Origin: Corynebacterium aurimucosum
Lineage (GTDB): Bacteria; Actinomycetota; Actinomycetes; Mycobacteriales; Mycobacteriaceae
Assembly (NCBI RefSeq): GCF_030408555.1
Contig: NZ_CP047048.1
Coordinates: 930,001 to 994,000 of the forward strand
Length of the DNA stretch: 64,000 nucleotides
Direction: 5' to 3'
Numbering within the stretch: the stretch's first letter is position 1; each line of letters opens with the position of its first letter. A program made the position numbers and the translations under genes. The notes beneath the pieces are model-generated. The model made no database searches. It had not been told where the DNA came from and worked only from the letters and a program-made list of their open reading frames with translations. Positions 1 through 8,157 of this stretch are shown here, piece by piece.

Positions 1-984
1 GGAGTAGTCCTCCGTATTGATAAGGGTCACCGAGGTCGGGCGCTCAAATTCGGCATCTTTGTCGGTTTTGTTATCCGCCAGAATGATGTTGGATTCCTCC
101 GAGCCTGCGGAGTTGCCGGAGCGCTGGTAGCCGTCCTTGCCCGCATAAGCGGAGACGTCAATCTTGTGGAAGTCGGTGCCGTCGAAGACGACGGGCCCGT
201 CTTCGCAGCCGAAGAAGAGAGTGCCGTTGCCGGCGGCGGCTTCACCGTGGACGCCGGGGCACTCGGTGGTTTCCGCAAGGACCTTGCCAGACTTGTCTAA
301 GTGCTGAATGGTGTGGCGCTCGTCTTCCGTGCCCTTGGTGGTGACTACGGAGCCGTCTTTCAGTGGGACGGCTACTCCGTGGTGGGCGGCACCTGTCTCG
401 ATGGTGGTGACGGGCGTAGCGTCTTCCTTGCCGATGTCCTCGGTTTTGTAGATCTTTGCTACACCGTCGCCGTCGGAGAAGAGTGCGGTAAAACCGTCGT
501 GGTGCACCACATGGCCAGCGTGAGGTGCGTCAATGGAAGCGTCGTTAAGCTGTGGCTGCGCCGCGTAATAGTGCTTGTGGTCTCCGTGCGGCTTCGTGAT
601 GCGCCCGGTGTCGAAGGTGAGGAAGCTATCGCCTTTGGTCACCATGATGTGGCGGTTATCGCCGGAATCGCTAAGCCGGAGAAATGCCTTCAGTTCTTCG
701 TTGTCGATGACCTCACCAGTCTCTCCATCTAGCGTGGTGAGACCGTCCTTGTGGGAGATGAGGATGCGGGGAGGCAGTTCGGCCACCTCAGTCTCACCAT
801 CAGAGGCTTCGAAGCCTTCATGACTGTGCTCATCGTTGTGGCCTTCACCGTGTTCGTCATGCGCGTGGGAGGCTTCAACGCTGGAGGGAGATGAAGCTTC
901 GTTGCTCTCGGAGGAGGAGCAGGAGGACAGGGTGAGGATGCTTGCGGATAGTGCGGTGCACAGGATGAGGTGTTCTTTTTTCAT
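1..984 (-). CDS. aztD: AztD-like zinc-binding lipoprotein (3' end outside window)
   Basis: This leftward gene starts with the ATG at 984 and is still open at base 1, so the 328 visible codons lack the C-terminus. The N-terminus is a lipoprotein signal with lipobox LSSC, putting the lipidated Cys near residue 22. A His/Asp/Glu-rich stretch around residues 38-60 follows (SHAHDEHGEGHNDEHSHEG). The rest has short repeated strand-rich units (for example HAGHVVHHDG, GVHGEAAAGNGTLFFGCEDG), as in a beta-propeller. This matches AztD zinc metallochaperones, which pass Zn(II) to the solute-binding protein of an AztABC-type ABC importer. The family call is by recall of its features; other His-rich secreted propellers remain possible. 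A Fur/Zur-like box lies just upstream (1005-1019), consistent with induction under zinc shortage. The transporter genes would lie left of the window. Confidence 0.7.
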   Translation of the reverse strand, partial: MKKEHLILCTALSASILTLSSCSSSESNEASSPSSVEASHAHDEHGEGHNDEHSHEGFEASDGETEVAELPPRILISHKDGLTTLDGETGEVIDNEELKAFLRLSDSGDNRHIMVTKGDSFLTFDTGRITKPHGDHKHYYAAQPQLNDASIDAPHAGHVVHHDGFTALFSDGDGVAKIYKTEDIGKEDATPVTTIETGAAHHGVAVPLKDGSVVTTKGTEDERHTIQHLDKSGKVLAETTECPGVHGEAAAGNGTLFFGCEDGPVVFDGTDFHKIDVSAYAGKDGYQRSGNSAGSEESNIILADNKTDKDAEFERPTSVTLINTEDYS

Positions 985-1002
985 GGCGTGAAGAGTATTG
1001 GA

Positions 1003-1023
1003 AATGAAAATCAATAGCAATAA
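1003..1023. promoter_or_regulatory. Fur/Zur-like operator upstream of aztD-like gene
   Basis: The core TGAAAATCAATAGCA (1005-1019) lies 20 bases upstream of the aztD-like ATG. Against the actinobacterial Zur-type 7-1-7 palindrome TGAAAATCATTTTCA, the left half is perfect and the right half agrees at 4 of 7 positions. Together with the His-rich lipoprotein downstream, this suggests zinc-responsive repression. Binding is inferred. Confidence 0.5.
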
Positions 1024-1074
1024 AGGTAATGGTGCGGGGGTAACCGCGCCGAGGTACTAAGATGGACTCTCGAT

Positions 1075-2910
1075 ATGGCGAACCTCATTAACCTGGAAAA
1101 TGTAACCAAGTCCTTTGGTCTGAAGACCCTGCTGGACGGGGTCTCCCTCGGCGTTCAAACCGGTGATCGCATCGGCATCGTCGGCATCAACGGCGGCGGC
1201 AAAACCACGCTGCTGGAGGTCCTCACCGGTATTGAGCCGCCAGATTCGGGACGTGTATCCCATAACTCTGACCTGCGCATGGCGGTGGTGACCCAACGCT
1301 TCGAGCTGGAGGAGTCCCTTACCATCGCCCAGGCCATCATCGAACCACTGGGCTTGGAAACCTTCGAGTGGGCATCCAACGCGAAGGTGCGCGATGTTCT
1401 CGGTGGCCTCGGCATCGTTGACCTAGGGCTGGACACTCCCGTGGGGTCACTTTCCGGTGGTGAGCGCCGCCGCGTCAACCTTGCTGCTGCGCTCGTCCAA
1501 GACCTCGACATCGTGGTGCTCGATGAGCCGACAAACCACCTTGACGTCGAAGGTGTGCAGTGGCTGGCCAGCCACCTGCTTTCGCGCAAACTGGCGGTGG
1601 TCGTTGTCACGCACGACCGCTGGTTCCTCGACACCGTCGCCACCACGACCTGGGAGGTGCACGATGGCGTCGTCGATGCCTACGAGGGTGGCTATAACGA
1701 CTGGACCTTTGCCCGCGCCGAGCGTGCCCGCCAGGCCGATGCTATCGAGCAGCGCCGGCAGAACCTGGCCCGCAAGGAGTTGGCGTGGCTGCGCCGCGGG
1801 GCACCGGCACGTACCTCGAAGCCGCGCTACCGCATTGAGGCGGCCGAGGCGCTCATCGCGGATGTTCCTGCGCCGCGCGACAAGGTTGAGCTCATGGCCT
1901 TTTCTAAGCAGCGCCAGGGACGAGTTGTCATTGAGCTTGAGGATGCAAAGGTCACCACTCCGGATGGTCGCACACTGGTGGATCACCTCACCTGGCGGTT
2001 GGCGCCGGGCGAGCGTATCGGTCTCGTCGGCGTTAACGGTTCGGGCAAGACCACGCTGCTGCGCGCCCTTGCTGGGGAAGTAGAGCTTGCCGCGGGCAAG
2101 CGCATCGAGGGCAAGACCGTGCGCCTGGGCTGGCTGCGCCAGGAACTCGATGACCTCGATCCGCAGCGCCGGCTTCTCGACGCCGTCGAAGACGTCGCCA
2201 CCTACGTCCATCTGGGCAAGAAAGAGCTTTCTGCCTCCCAGCTGGCCGAGCGCCTGGGCTTTTCCGCCAAGCGCCAGCGCACACCCCTCGGTGACCTCTC
2301 GGGCGGTGAGCGCCGCCGCTTGCAGCTGACCCGTGTGCTCATGGCGGAGCCAAACGTGCTGCTTCTCGACGAGCCCACGAACGACCTTGATATCGATACC
2401 CTCCAAGAGCTTGAATCCTTGCTGGACTCGTGGCCGGGAACCTTGGTGGTCATTTCTCACGACCGCTACCTCATCGAGCGCATCGCGGACAACACCTATG
2501 CGCTGTTTGGGGATGGCAAACTCACCAACCTGCCGGGCGGAATCGAGGAATACCTGCGCCGCCGCCAGGAGATAGAGGCCGCCACCGCCCGGGGTGTGCT
2601 TGATTTGGGAGAAGCTTCGAAGAACACCGACGAGCACAAGACGGAAGCTACCCCTACAAAGCGTTTGAGTTCCCAGGAGGAGCGCGAGCTAACCAAGAAG
2701 ATGAATGCGCTGGAGCGCAAGATGGGCAAGCTCGATGAAAAGACGGCGAAGCTGAATGAAAAGATGGCTCAGGCCGCGGAGAAGATGTCTTCTGGCGAGG
2801 GGGACAGTGGTGAGCTAGCGAAGCTCGACACCGAGCTCAAAGCCGTTGCCGCCGAGCGCGAAGAACTCGAGATGGAGTGGCTGGAGCTGGGGGAGAAGCT
2901 CGAAGGCTAG
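1075..2910 (+). CDS. ABC-F family ATPase (Uup/EttA-like)
   Basis: A 611-residue soluble protein with two ABC ATPase cassettes and no membrane segments, the layout of ABC-F proteins that act on ribosomes (translation factors or antibiotic target protection). Cassette 1 has Walker A GINGGGKTT near residue 40, signature LSGGERRR near 125 and Walker B VVLDEPTNHLD. Cassette 2 has GVNGSGKTT near 320, LSGGERRR near 409 and LLLDEPTNDLD. The C-terminal ~75 residues form a charged heptad coiled coil (ELTKKMNALERKMGKLDEKT), as in the Uup C-terminal domain, which binds branched DNA in E. coli. The ATG follows the divergent aztD-like promoter. It is more Uup-like than EttA-like because of the coiled-coil tail; the exact role is not resolvable here. 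Confidence 0.9.
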   Translation: MANLINLENVTKSFGLKTLLDGVSLGVQTGDRIGIVGINGGGKTTLLEVLTGIEPPDSGRVSHNSDLRMAVVTQRFELEESLTIAQAIIEPLGLETFEWASNAKVRDVLGGLGIVDLGLDTPVGSLSGGERRRVNLAAALVQDLDIVVLDEPTNHLDVEGVQWLASHLLSRKLAVVVVTHDRWFLDTVATTTWEVHDGVVDAYEGGYNDWTFARAERARQADAIEQRRQNLARKELAWLRRGAPARTSKPRYRIEAAEALIADVPAPRDKVELMAFSKQRQGRVVIELEDAKVTTPDGRTLVDHLTWRLAPGERIGLVGVNGSGKTTLLRALAGEVELAAGKRIEGKTVRLGWLRQELDDLDPQRRLLDAVEDVATYVHLGKKELSASQLAERLGFSAKRQRTPLGDLSGGERRRLQLTRVLMAEPNVLLLDEPTNDLDIDTLQELESLLDSWPGTLVVISHDRYLIERIADNTYALFGDGKLTNLPGGIEEYLRRRQEIEAATARGVLDLGEASKNTDEHKTEATPTKRLSSQEERELTKKMNALERKMGKLDEKTAKLNEKMAQAAEKMSSGEGDSGELAKLDTELKAVAAEREELEMEWLELGEKLEG

Positions 2911-2932
2911 TGCTTGACGGTTTGGCCTAGCC

Positions 2933-3847
2933 CTACCCAAAGAACCCGGCGATAGCCAGCATGGCCGGCAGGGAGAGGAAGGTGGTGAGGAAGACCGTAT
3001 CGCGCGCCACCGTTTCTCCCGATTGGTAGGTCGCGGCATAGTTGTAGACGTTCTGCGCGGTCGGAAGCGCGGCCAAGATGAGCGCTGCGTAAAGCTCGTT
3101 GCCGCTCAGCCCCAAGGCTAGGCCTGCCGCTAAGGCGATGGCTGGCATGGCAATGAGCTTAAGAACCGTGGCGGTAATCGTCGGCAGGCGGTCGTTGGTC
3201 AGCAACCCTTTACCTGTAAGGGAGGCTCCGAAACTCATGAGGATCATCGGAATGGAAGCACCACCGAGGATCTCGAGGGGCGCCATGATGACATCGGGGA
3301 CCTGCCAGCCAGCCGCAGAAACGATGAAGCCAGCGATGGCCGCGATGACGACAGGTGCCGTAAGCCCGGAAACCACGGAGCTGGTGATCGAACGCAGGCT
3401 TGTCCCCTGAGCGTTGAGGCCGGCGATAATGAAGGGGGAGAGTACCACCATCTGGAGTACGAGTGCTGGCACCACAAAGGTGGCATCACCGATGACATAG
3501 GTCGCGATGGGCAGTCCAATGTTGACGGAGTTGTAATAGCTCGCCGCTGCCGCACCGGCCATCGTTTCTGCTCCGCTTCGCCGGAAGAACAGAGAGCTGA
3601 GCAACCCATACAGTGCCATCGTGGTGACTGAAGCAATCGCAATGACAGCGACAACGGGAGAGGTGAAGGCAGAGGTATCTGAGGTGGCCACGCTGGAAAA
3701 AATCAGCGCCGGGGTGGCTGCCCAGAACGCTGTGCGGTTGAACTGCAGGCGCGCCTCGCCCTCGCCAATAACGCCTCGGTGAGCCAAGAAGAAGCCCACC
3801 CCGATAACCACAAAAATGATGGCGAAGCCGGTTAAGACGTCCAGCAA
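2933..3847 (-). CDS. AEC family transporter (auxin efflux carrier type)
   Basis: A 304-residue integral membrane protein with about ten hydrophobic segments across its whole length. The AEC hallmark is in the N-terminal half, with a Gly/Asn-containing region SYYNSVNIGLPIATYVIGD around residues 105-123. AEC proteins in bacteria move small organic anions such as malate or malonate, or amino-acid-like compounds; the substrate cannot be read here. The start is a TTG at 3847 (LDVLTGF), with no better in-frame ATG before the first membrane segment. It converges on the ABC-F gene (22-base gap containing a short GGCTAG/CTAGCC inverted repeat) and diverges from the secreted protein at 4006. Confidence 0.8.
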   Translation of the reverse strand: MLDVLTGFAIIFVVIGVGFFLAHRGVIGEGEARLQFNRTAFWAATPALIFSSVATSDTSAFTSPVVAVIAIASVTTMALYGLLSSLFFRRSGAETMAGAAAASYYNSVNIGLPIATYVIGDATFVVPALVLQMVVLSPFIIAGLNAQGTSLRSITSSVVSGLTAPVVIAAIAGFIVSAAGWQVPDVIMAPLEILGGASIPMILMSFGASLTGKGLLTNDRLPTITATVLKLIAMPAIALAAGLALGLSGNELYAALILAALPTAQNVYNYAATYQSGETVARDTVFLTTFLSLPAMLAIAGFFG

Positions 3848-4005
3848 CAGTGATCAACCTTTCGAATAATTGTGAAAGCTAGCCTTCGGTCATTTTTTCA
3901 CGTCGTGGCGCTGACGCCGGCAGGGGATAACAAAGTGGTATCGAAAATCCCCTAGAGCCGATCAGACCTTCACTGCGCTCGCAGTTGTATGGCACGGTAG
4001 AAGGC

Positions 4006-4593
4006 ATGAATTCCTTCCGTCGTGTTTCCCGCCTGTCCGCTACTGCCGCCGTGGCAGCATCCCTTAGCGCCGCTTTGTCGGTCTCCGCGGCCCAGGCCGC
4101 CCCGGTCAACTTTTCCTCCGCACAGCCGCAGGAACTGAACCAGCTGTCCTCCCAGGCCGTTGAGCAGGTCAACTCTTTAGAGATCGAGCTGCCTGCGCAG
4201 GCTTATGACCTGGCCAAGCAGTACAACGTCGAGCTGCCAGGCTTCATCAAGAAGCCGACCCCGGCCGTGGCAAATGAGCTCGTTGGTGCAACCCACGCCC
4301 ACCTGCTGAAGCAGGGCCACCACGAGGATGCCAACGCCAAGAACATTGCCCAGGAGTGGGCAAACCAGGCCGCGGCTGGCAAGGTCACCTTCCAAGACAA
4401 TGTTGGCGATGGCCTGACCCACCTGGAAGAGGGCAGCGGCAACATCTACAAGCTCACTGAGTCGGAAGCGAAGGACCGCGTGAACTGGCTCAACCGCGAC
4501 GTGCCCGTGACCAAGACCGATGGCACCGGTTTCGGCGTAGCCCAGGCCTTTGATGGCACCCACGTCTACGTAGCGGAGTACTTCTTCAACTAA
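4006..4593 (+). CDS. secreted protein with CAP/SCP-like C-terminal region
   Basis: 195 residues from the ATG at 4006; an in-frame upstream start at 3985 would put extra residues ahead of a clean signal peptide, so I prefer 4006. Residues 1-34 form a Sec signal ending at an AQA-A type cleavage site. The mature part contains AKNIAQEWANQAAAGKV, later LTHLEEGSGNIYKL, and ends with GFGVAQAFDGTHVYVAEYFFN. That order (amphipathic helix, H...GxNI motif, final strand with G-Y/F-hydrophobic residues) resembles the CAP/SCP fold found in many secreted actinobacterial proteins. The similarity is from motif layout only, and it may be a lineage-specific envelope protein. A strong terminator follows at 4624-4659. 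Confidence 0.55.
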   Translation: MNSFRRVSRLSATAAVAASLSAALSVSAAQAAPVNFSSAQPQELNQLSSQAVEQVNSLEIELPAQAYDLAKQYNVELPGFIKKPTPAVANELVGATHAHLLKQGHHEDANAKNIAQEWANQAAAGKVTFQDNVGDGLTHLEEGSGNIYKLTESEAKDRVNWLNRDVPVTKTDGTGFGVAQAFDGTHVYVAEYFFN

Positions 4594-4623
4594 GCCGCCG
4601 CGCGGTTTATGAAAGCCGCCCTA

Positions 4624-4659
4624 GCAGAAGGCCCTGCCGCCTCAGGCAGGGCCTTCTGC
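4624..4659 (+). terminator. Rho-independent-type hairpin after the CAP-like gene
   Basis: A perfect 15-bp stem (4624-4638 with 4645-4659) around a 6-base loop, 30 bases after the stop codon at 4593. The T-tract is weak (acgttttcg). Confidence 0.7.
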
Positions 4660-4691
4660 ACGTTTTCGTGGAGAGCGTTACAGTAGGGCAC

Positions 4692-5012
4692 ATGATTTTG
4701 ATCAACGTACAGTTCCACGTTAAGCCCGAGTACGCGGATACCTTCCTGGACGAGATTGACTGGTACACCAAAGCATGCCAGGCAGAGCCCGGCTGCATCG
4801 ACTTCAAGTGGTTCCGCGATCCGGAAGACAAGCAGCGCTTCCTGCTGCTTGAGTCCTACAAGGATGGCACTGACGTCGACCACGTCAACACCGAGCACTT
4901 CAAGCGCTCCTGCGAGGAGTTCCCGAAGTACCTGGTGGAGACCCCGGACATCATCAATACTTCCATTCCAGGTAAGACGGAGTGGGATAAGATGGCTGAA
5001 TTCTCGGTCTAA
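4692..5012 (+). CDS. antibiotic biosynthesis monooxygenase (ABM) domain protein
   Basis: 106 residues from the ATG at 4692 (MILINVQFHVKPEY); a GTG start at 4668 would begin right after the upstream terminator and is less likely. This is a single ferredoxin-like ABM domain: strand 1 ILINVQFHVKPEYADTFLD, then QAEPGCIDFKWFRDPEDKQRFLLLESYKD, then a helix containing HVNTEHFKRSCEEF with the conserved His. The family includes YgiN-type quinol monooxygenases and small haem-degrading or stress proteins. Such domains act as dimers without a cofactor. The gene stands alone between two terminators, so its context does not specify a pathway. Confidence 0.75.
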   Translation: MILINVQFHVKPEYADTFLDEIDWYTKACQAEPGCIDFKWFRDPEDKQRFLLLESYKDGTDVDHVNTEHFKRSCEEFPKYLVETPDIINTSIPGKTEWDKMAEFSV

Positions 5013-5027
5013 ACCACATGCTTAAAC

Positions 5028-5061
5028 AAAAGCCGCCCAGCTGTGAAGCTGGGCGGCTTTT
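5028..5061. terminator. bidirectional terminator between convergent genes
   Basis: A perfect 15-bp stem AAAAGCCGCCCAGCT (5028-5042) with its complement at 5047-5061 and a GTGA loop. The A-tract on one side and T-tract on the other make it usable from both directions, for the ABM gene and for the acyltransferase ending at 5085. Confidence 0.9.
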
Positions 5062-5084
5062 CGTGATTCTTAGGTCTTTGTCGC

Positions 5085-8051
5085 TTAGCTGGAGCACACT
5101 GTAGTGAGGTTCTTCTCCTCGTCTGCGTACTGCTCGAGGGCAGCGTACAGAGCATCCGCGTACAGGTGCGCGCCTTCGGGTAGCGGGTGGACACCGTCGT
5201 CGTAAAGCATGGCAGGATTCTCCTGCGCTACTCCGCACCAGTCTGCGATATAGACGTTGTCGTGCGTCGTTGCGGCCTCGATGATTTCGGCGCGCGCCGG
5301 CCCCATCCAATCGCGCTCACCGTAAGGCAACACGAGGACCAGTGTGCGCTCGGAGCCAACGATGTCGATGAGCTCGTCCATTTGGCTCTCAAACGTAGCT
5401 CCGTTGGTGCCCAAGCCCATAAATACGGTGGAGCGCAACTGCCCGGAATCCTTCAGCCCCTGAACCACGGGCAGGGCTGCCGAATAGTGGCGGGAGATAG
5501 CAGCGTCGATACTGATACCCGGGAAACGCTCACTAAGTGCTTCGGAAGCAGCAAGCATGACAGAATCACCGATCGCACTGATTTCGTTGCCAGTGGGTAT
5601 CGCGCGCTTCTCCTTCGGCTTTGCAGTCTCCGAGGGCTGTGCCGGAGCGGAGCTAGCAGTCTGCTCGTTGGACTGTGCCATGCGCTCAAGCTCGCGCTCT
5701 AGTTCGCTCTTATCCTCCGAGGTCACCAGGGCATAGCCCACACCGAGCAGAGATAGCACGACGATGACGGGGACTGCAGGCCACAGTGCCTTGCCAAAGC
5801 CATCCTTAATCTCCTCCATGCTGGGGCGTGCCGACCAATAGGCATGCCACGTGGGGCGGAATCCGGCGCGGCGGAAGGGGTTTTCTACAAACTGGTAGGT
5901 CACCTCTGCCAGCAAGCAGCTCAGCGGAAGGCAAAGGAGACCCAGGAGCCACGAAGGGGCATCGGACAGCGCGTGGACAATCATGACCACCGGCCAGTGC
6001 CAGAGGTACAAAGAGAAGGAACGCTGTCCCAGCCAGCGCATCACGCGAGTGCGGAAAATCCAGGTGAGGGGGCCGGTTTCCCGCACCACTCCCCAAATCA
6101 TCGCCGCGCCGAGCACACTGGTGAGGACCAAACCACCGCGGTAGGTGAATTCGCGGTCCGCGCCCATCCATACCAGTTGGGCAAGGTAAGCAACTAGTGC
6201 GAGAGCACCAACGGCACCGGCAAGAGTGCCCTTGTTTGCTGCCGGCCAAGAGTCGGCGTCGACGTCCTTGTCGGTGGAGGTCAAAAGCAGGGACAACATT
6301 GCGCCAATGAGGAGACCGAAGGCATGGGTATCGGTTCCGTAGTACACACGGGTGGGATCCTCGCCCGGGGTGAAGATGAGCGCCATCGCGACGGCCGAAG
6401 CAATCGCGAGGACAAGCGATACCGCGATGGGCAGACGCTTGGGCTTGCGGCGGGAAATGGCAAAGATGCCAAACATCAGCAGGGGCCAAATCAGATAGAA
6501 CTGTTCCTCGACGGCCAAGGACCAATAGTGCGCGAAGACCTGCACTTCATTTGGCGCAAAGTAGGTTTGGCTGGTGGCGATTTGGGTCCAGTTGTTGACA
6601 AAGAAGAAGGTGCCCAAGAATTGCTGGCGGATGCCTACTGCTAGGTCGCCGCCGATGAGGGCCACAATCGCAGTACATATCGAGAGGACCACGAGGGCGG
6701 CGGGGAGAATGCGCCGGAAACGGCGGATCCAAAAATCCTTGAGGCTGATGCGCCCAGTCGCGTTGAATTCACGGACCAGCAGCGAGGTAATGAGGAAGCC
6801 GGAAAGGACAAAGAACATGTCCACGCCGAGGTAACCGCCGGGGAGGATATCCCCGAAGAAGTGATAGATCACTACGGCGAGCACCGCGAGACCACGCAGA
6901 CCATCCAAGCCCGGTACTTGACGCAGCCGGGCGCGTCGACGGCGTGGTTTGGTTGCAGGTGCAGTTGTAGACGGGGCGGCTGTGCTGCGGGCGGATGCAC
7001 TGGCAGCGGCAGGAGCCGTGGCGGGGGCCGTAGCCGCAGTGGCGGACGTCGCGCTTGCCGTTGCGGCGCCTACCGCTGCCGCGGTTGCAGCTGCCGGAGC
7101 CGCGGCAGCAGCAGTGGATTCCTTCGCTACCGGCCGCTTTGCTGAACGGCGCTTTTCTTGTTTTGTGCTCAGTACTCCGACGGACTGTGAGCGACGAGCC
7201 AGAGCCCGCGAAATCTCATTCTCGGGCCCGGCTGTTTCTTTTTTCTTTTTTCCCTTTCCCTTTCCCGGTTCTTTGGTCTGTTCAGGTGCCTCGGCCTTGA
7301 TGGCCTCAGTGTGCTGGGCTTTTTGGCGCTCTTCGCCCTGTGCAGGATTCTTAGTAGGCTTGGGAGTCTTTTCTTTGTGTGCAGCCGGTGCCGGAGTCGA
7401 GGCCGGCTTCTGTGTTGTGGCAGCTGTAGGGGACTTTGCCGCAGCGGGCTGGGAACCTGGTGTGGCGGCCGGAGTCTTGCTGGCACGGCTGGTCTCCGAG
7501 ACCTTGTTTCCCGGAACAGAAGTCTTGTTCTGCTGCTCAGAACCTGTTTTCTGCGGGGCAGGGCTCTGCGTGATCGGACGGCGAGGGACGGTGCGTCGTG
7601 GGCCGCGGCGGCCAGTCGAGACTACGTCAGCCTCCTCGCGGGCTTTGACGAGTTTGGCCTTCTTCACCGCCGCAGCTTTGGGAAGGGCGCTCGGCGACAA
7701 GTCCAGGGTGAAGTCTTCCGCTGGCCGTGGGCGCACGCGGCCAGGCCGCGCGGCTGGGCGCTGAGTGCTGGGCCGCTGAGCTCTGGGCGTAGCGCTTTTA
7801 TCCGAGGTGGTGGGCTTGGCGGGTGAGGTCGACTTTCCAGGCTTCGTGGTGTCAGTAGGTGCGGTGGAAGGAGAAGCCGATGAGGGCTTGACAGCCGTAG
7901 TGGACTTAGTAGACGCGGCTGAGACTTTAGATGCAGTAGTCGACGTTGAAGAAGGCTTCTGTGAAGCGGAAGGGGAGTCCGGAGTGGAACTCGATGTGGA
8001 TGATTCGCCTTTTGCCAAGCGTGACACCATCGACCGCAAAAACTTCTTCAC
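5085..8051 (-). CDS. acyltransferase-3 / SGNH hydrolase fusion with long low-complexity N-terminus
   Basis: 988 residues. Residues ~1-375 are Ser/Thr/Ala/Pro/Lys-rich low-complexity sequence with no predicted fold, ending in a basic run (PRRRRARLRQ). Residues ~380-760 form an acyltransferase-3 membrane domain of about ten segments, beginning VPGLDGLRGLAVLAVVIYHF with the catalytic-type His near 394. Residues ~815-985 form an extracytoplasmic SGNH domain with GDSVM near 828, GTNG near 880 and DDGVH near 953, giving the Ser-Asp-His triad. This is the OatA/OafA layout: acetyl (or acyl) groups are moved across the membrane and attached to cell-envelope glycans, such as peptidoglycan, arabinogalactan or trehalose mycolates. 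The acceptor is unknown. The start is a GTG at 8051; ATG at codon 8 is an alternative. The disordered head is far longer than typical family members have. Confidence 0.85.
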   Translation of the reverse strand: MKKFLRSMVSRLAKGESSTSSSTPDSPSASQKPSSTSTTASKVSAASTKSTTAVKPSSASPSTAPTDTTKPGKSTSPAKPTTSDKSATPRAQRPSTQRPAARPGRVRPRPAEDFTLDLSPSALPKAAAVKKAKLVKAREEADVVSTGRRGPRRTVPRRPITQSPAPQKTGSEQQNKTSVPGNKVSETSRASKTPAATPGSQPAAAKSPTAATTQKPASTPAPAAHKEKTPKPTKNPAQGEERQKAQHTEAIKAEAPEQTKEPGKGKGKKKKETAGPENEISRALARRSQSVGVLSTKQEKRRSAKRPVAKESTAAAAAPAAATAAAVGAATASATSATAATAPATAPAAASASARSTAAPSTTAPATKPRRRRARLRQVPGLDGLRGLAVLAVVIYHFFGDILPGGYLGVDMFFVLSGFLITSLLVREFNATGRISLKDFWIRRFRRILPAALVVLSICTAIVALIGGDLAVGIRQQFLGTFFFVNNWTQIATSQTYFAPNEVQVFAHYWSLAVEEQFYLIWPLLMFGIFAISRRKPKRLPIAVSLVLAIASAVAMALIFTPGEDPTRVYYGTDTHAFGLLIGAMLSLLLTSTDKDVDADSWPAANKGTLAGAVGALALVAYLAQLVWMGADREFTYRGGLVLTSVLGAAMIWGVVRETGPLTWIFRTRVMRWLGQRSFSLYLWHWPVVMIVHALSDAPSWLLGLLCLPLSCLLAEVTYQFVENPFRRAGFRPTWHAYWSARPSMEEIKDGFGKALWPAVPVIVVLSLLGVGYALVTSEDKSELERELERMAQSNEQTASSAPAQPSETAKPKEKRAIPTGNEISAIGDSVMLAASEALSERFPGISIDAAISRHYSAALPVVQGLKDSGQLRSTVFMGLGTNGATFESQMDELIDIVGSERTLVLVLPYGERDWMGPARAEIIEAATTHDNVYIADWCGVAQENPAMLYDDGVHPLPEGAHLYADALYAALEQYADEEKNLTTVCSS

Positions 8052-8157
8052 TTCACACTCCGCAGGTAGACACCGTGGTTCGGATACTGAGGCTTAGTAA
8101 CCCGAGTAATCCTACTCTGTGCGCGTGGCTAGTCGGTCAAGGAGTCAGGGGAGCGTG

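Noticed and set aside
301..732. Rightward frame opposite the aztD-like gene
   Set aside because: Antisense shadow of a lipoprotein gene with a clear signal and motif; no family features on this strand.
1447..2637. Long leftward frame opposite the ABC-F gene
   Set aside because: Runs through both ATPase cassettes; explained by GC-rich codon bias on the coding strand.
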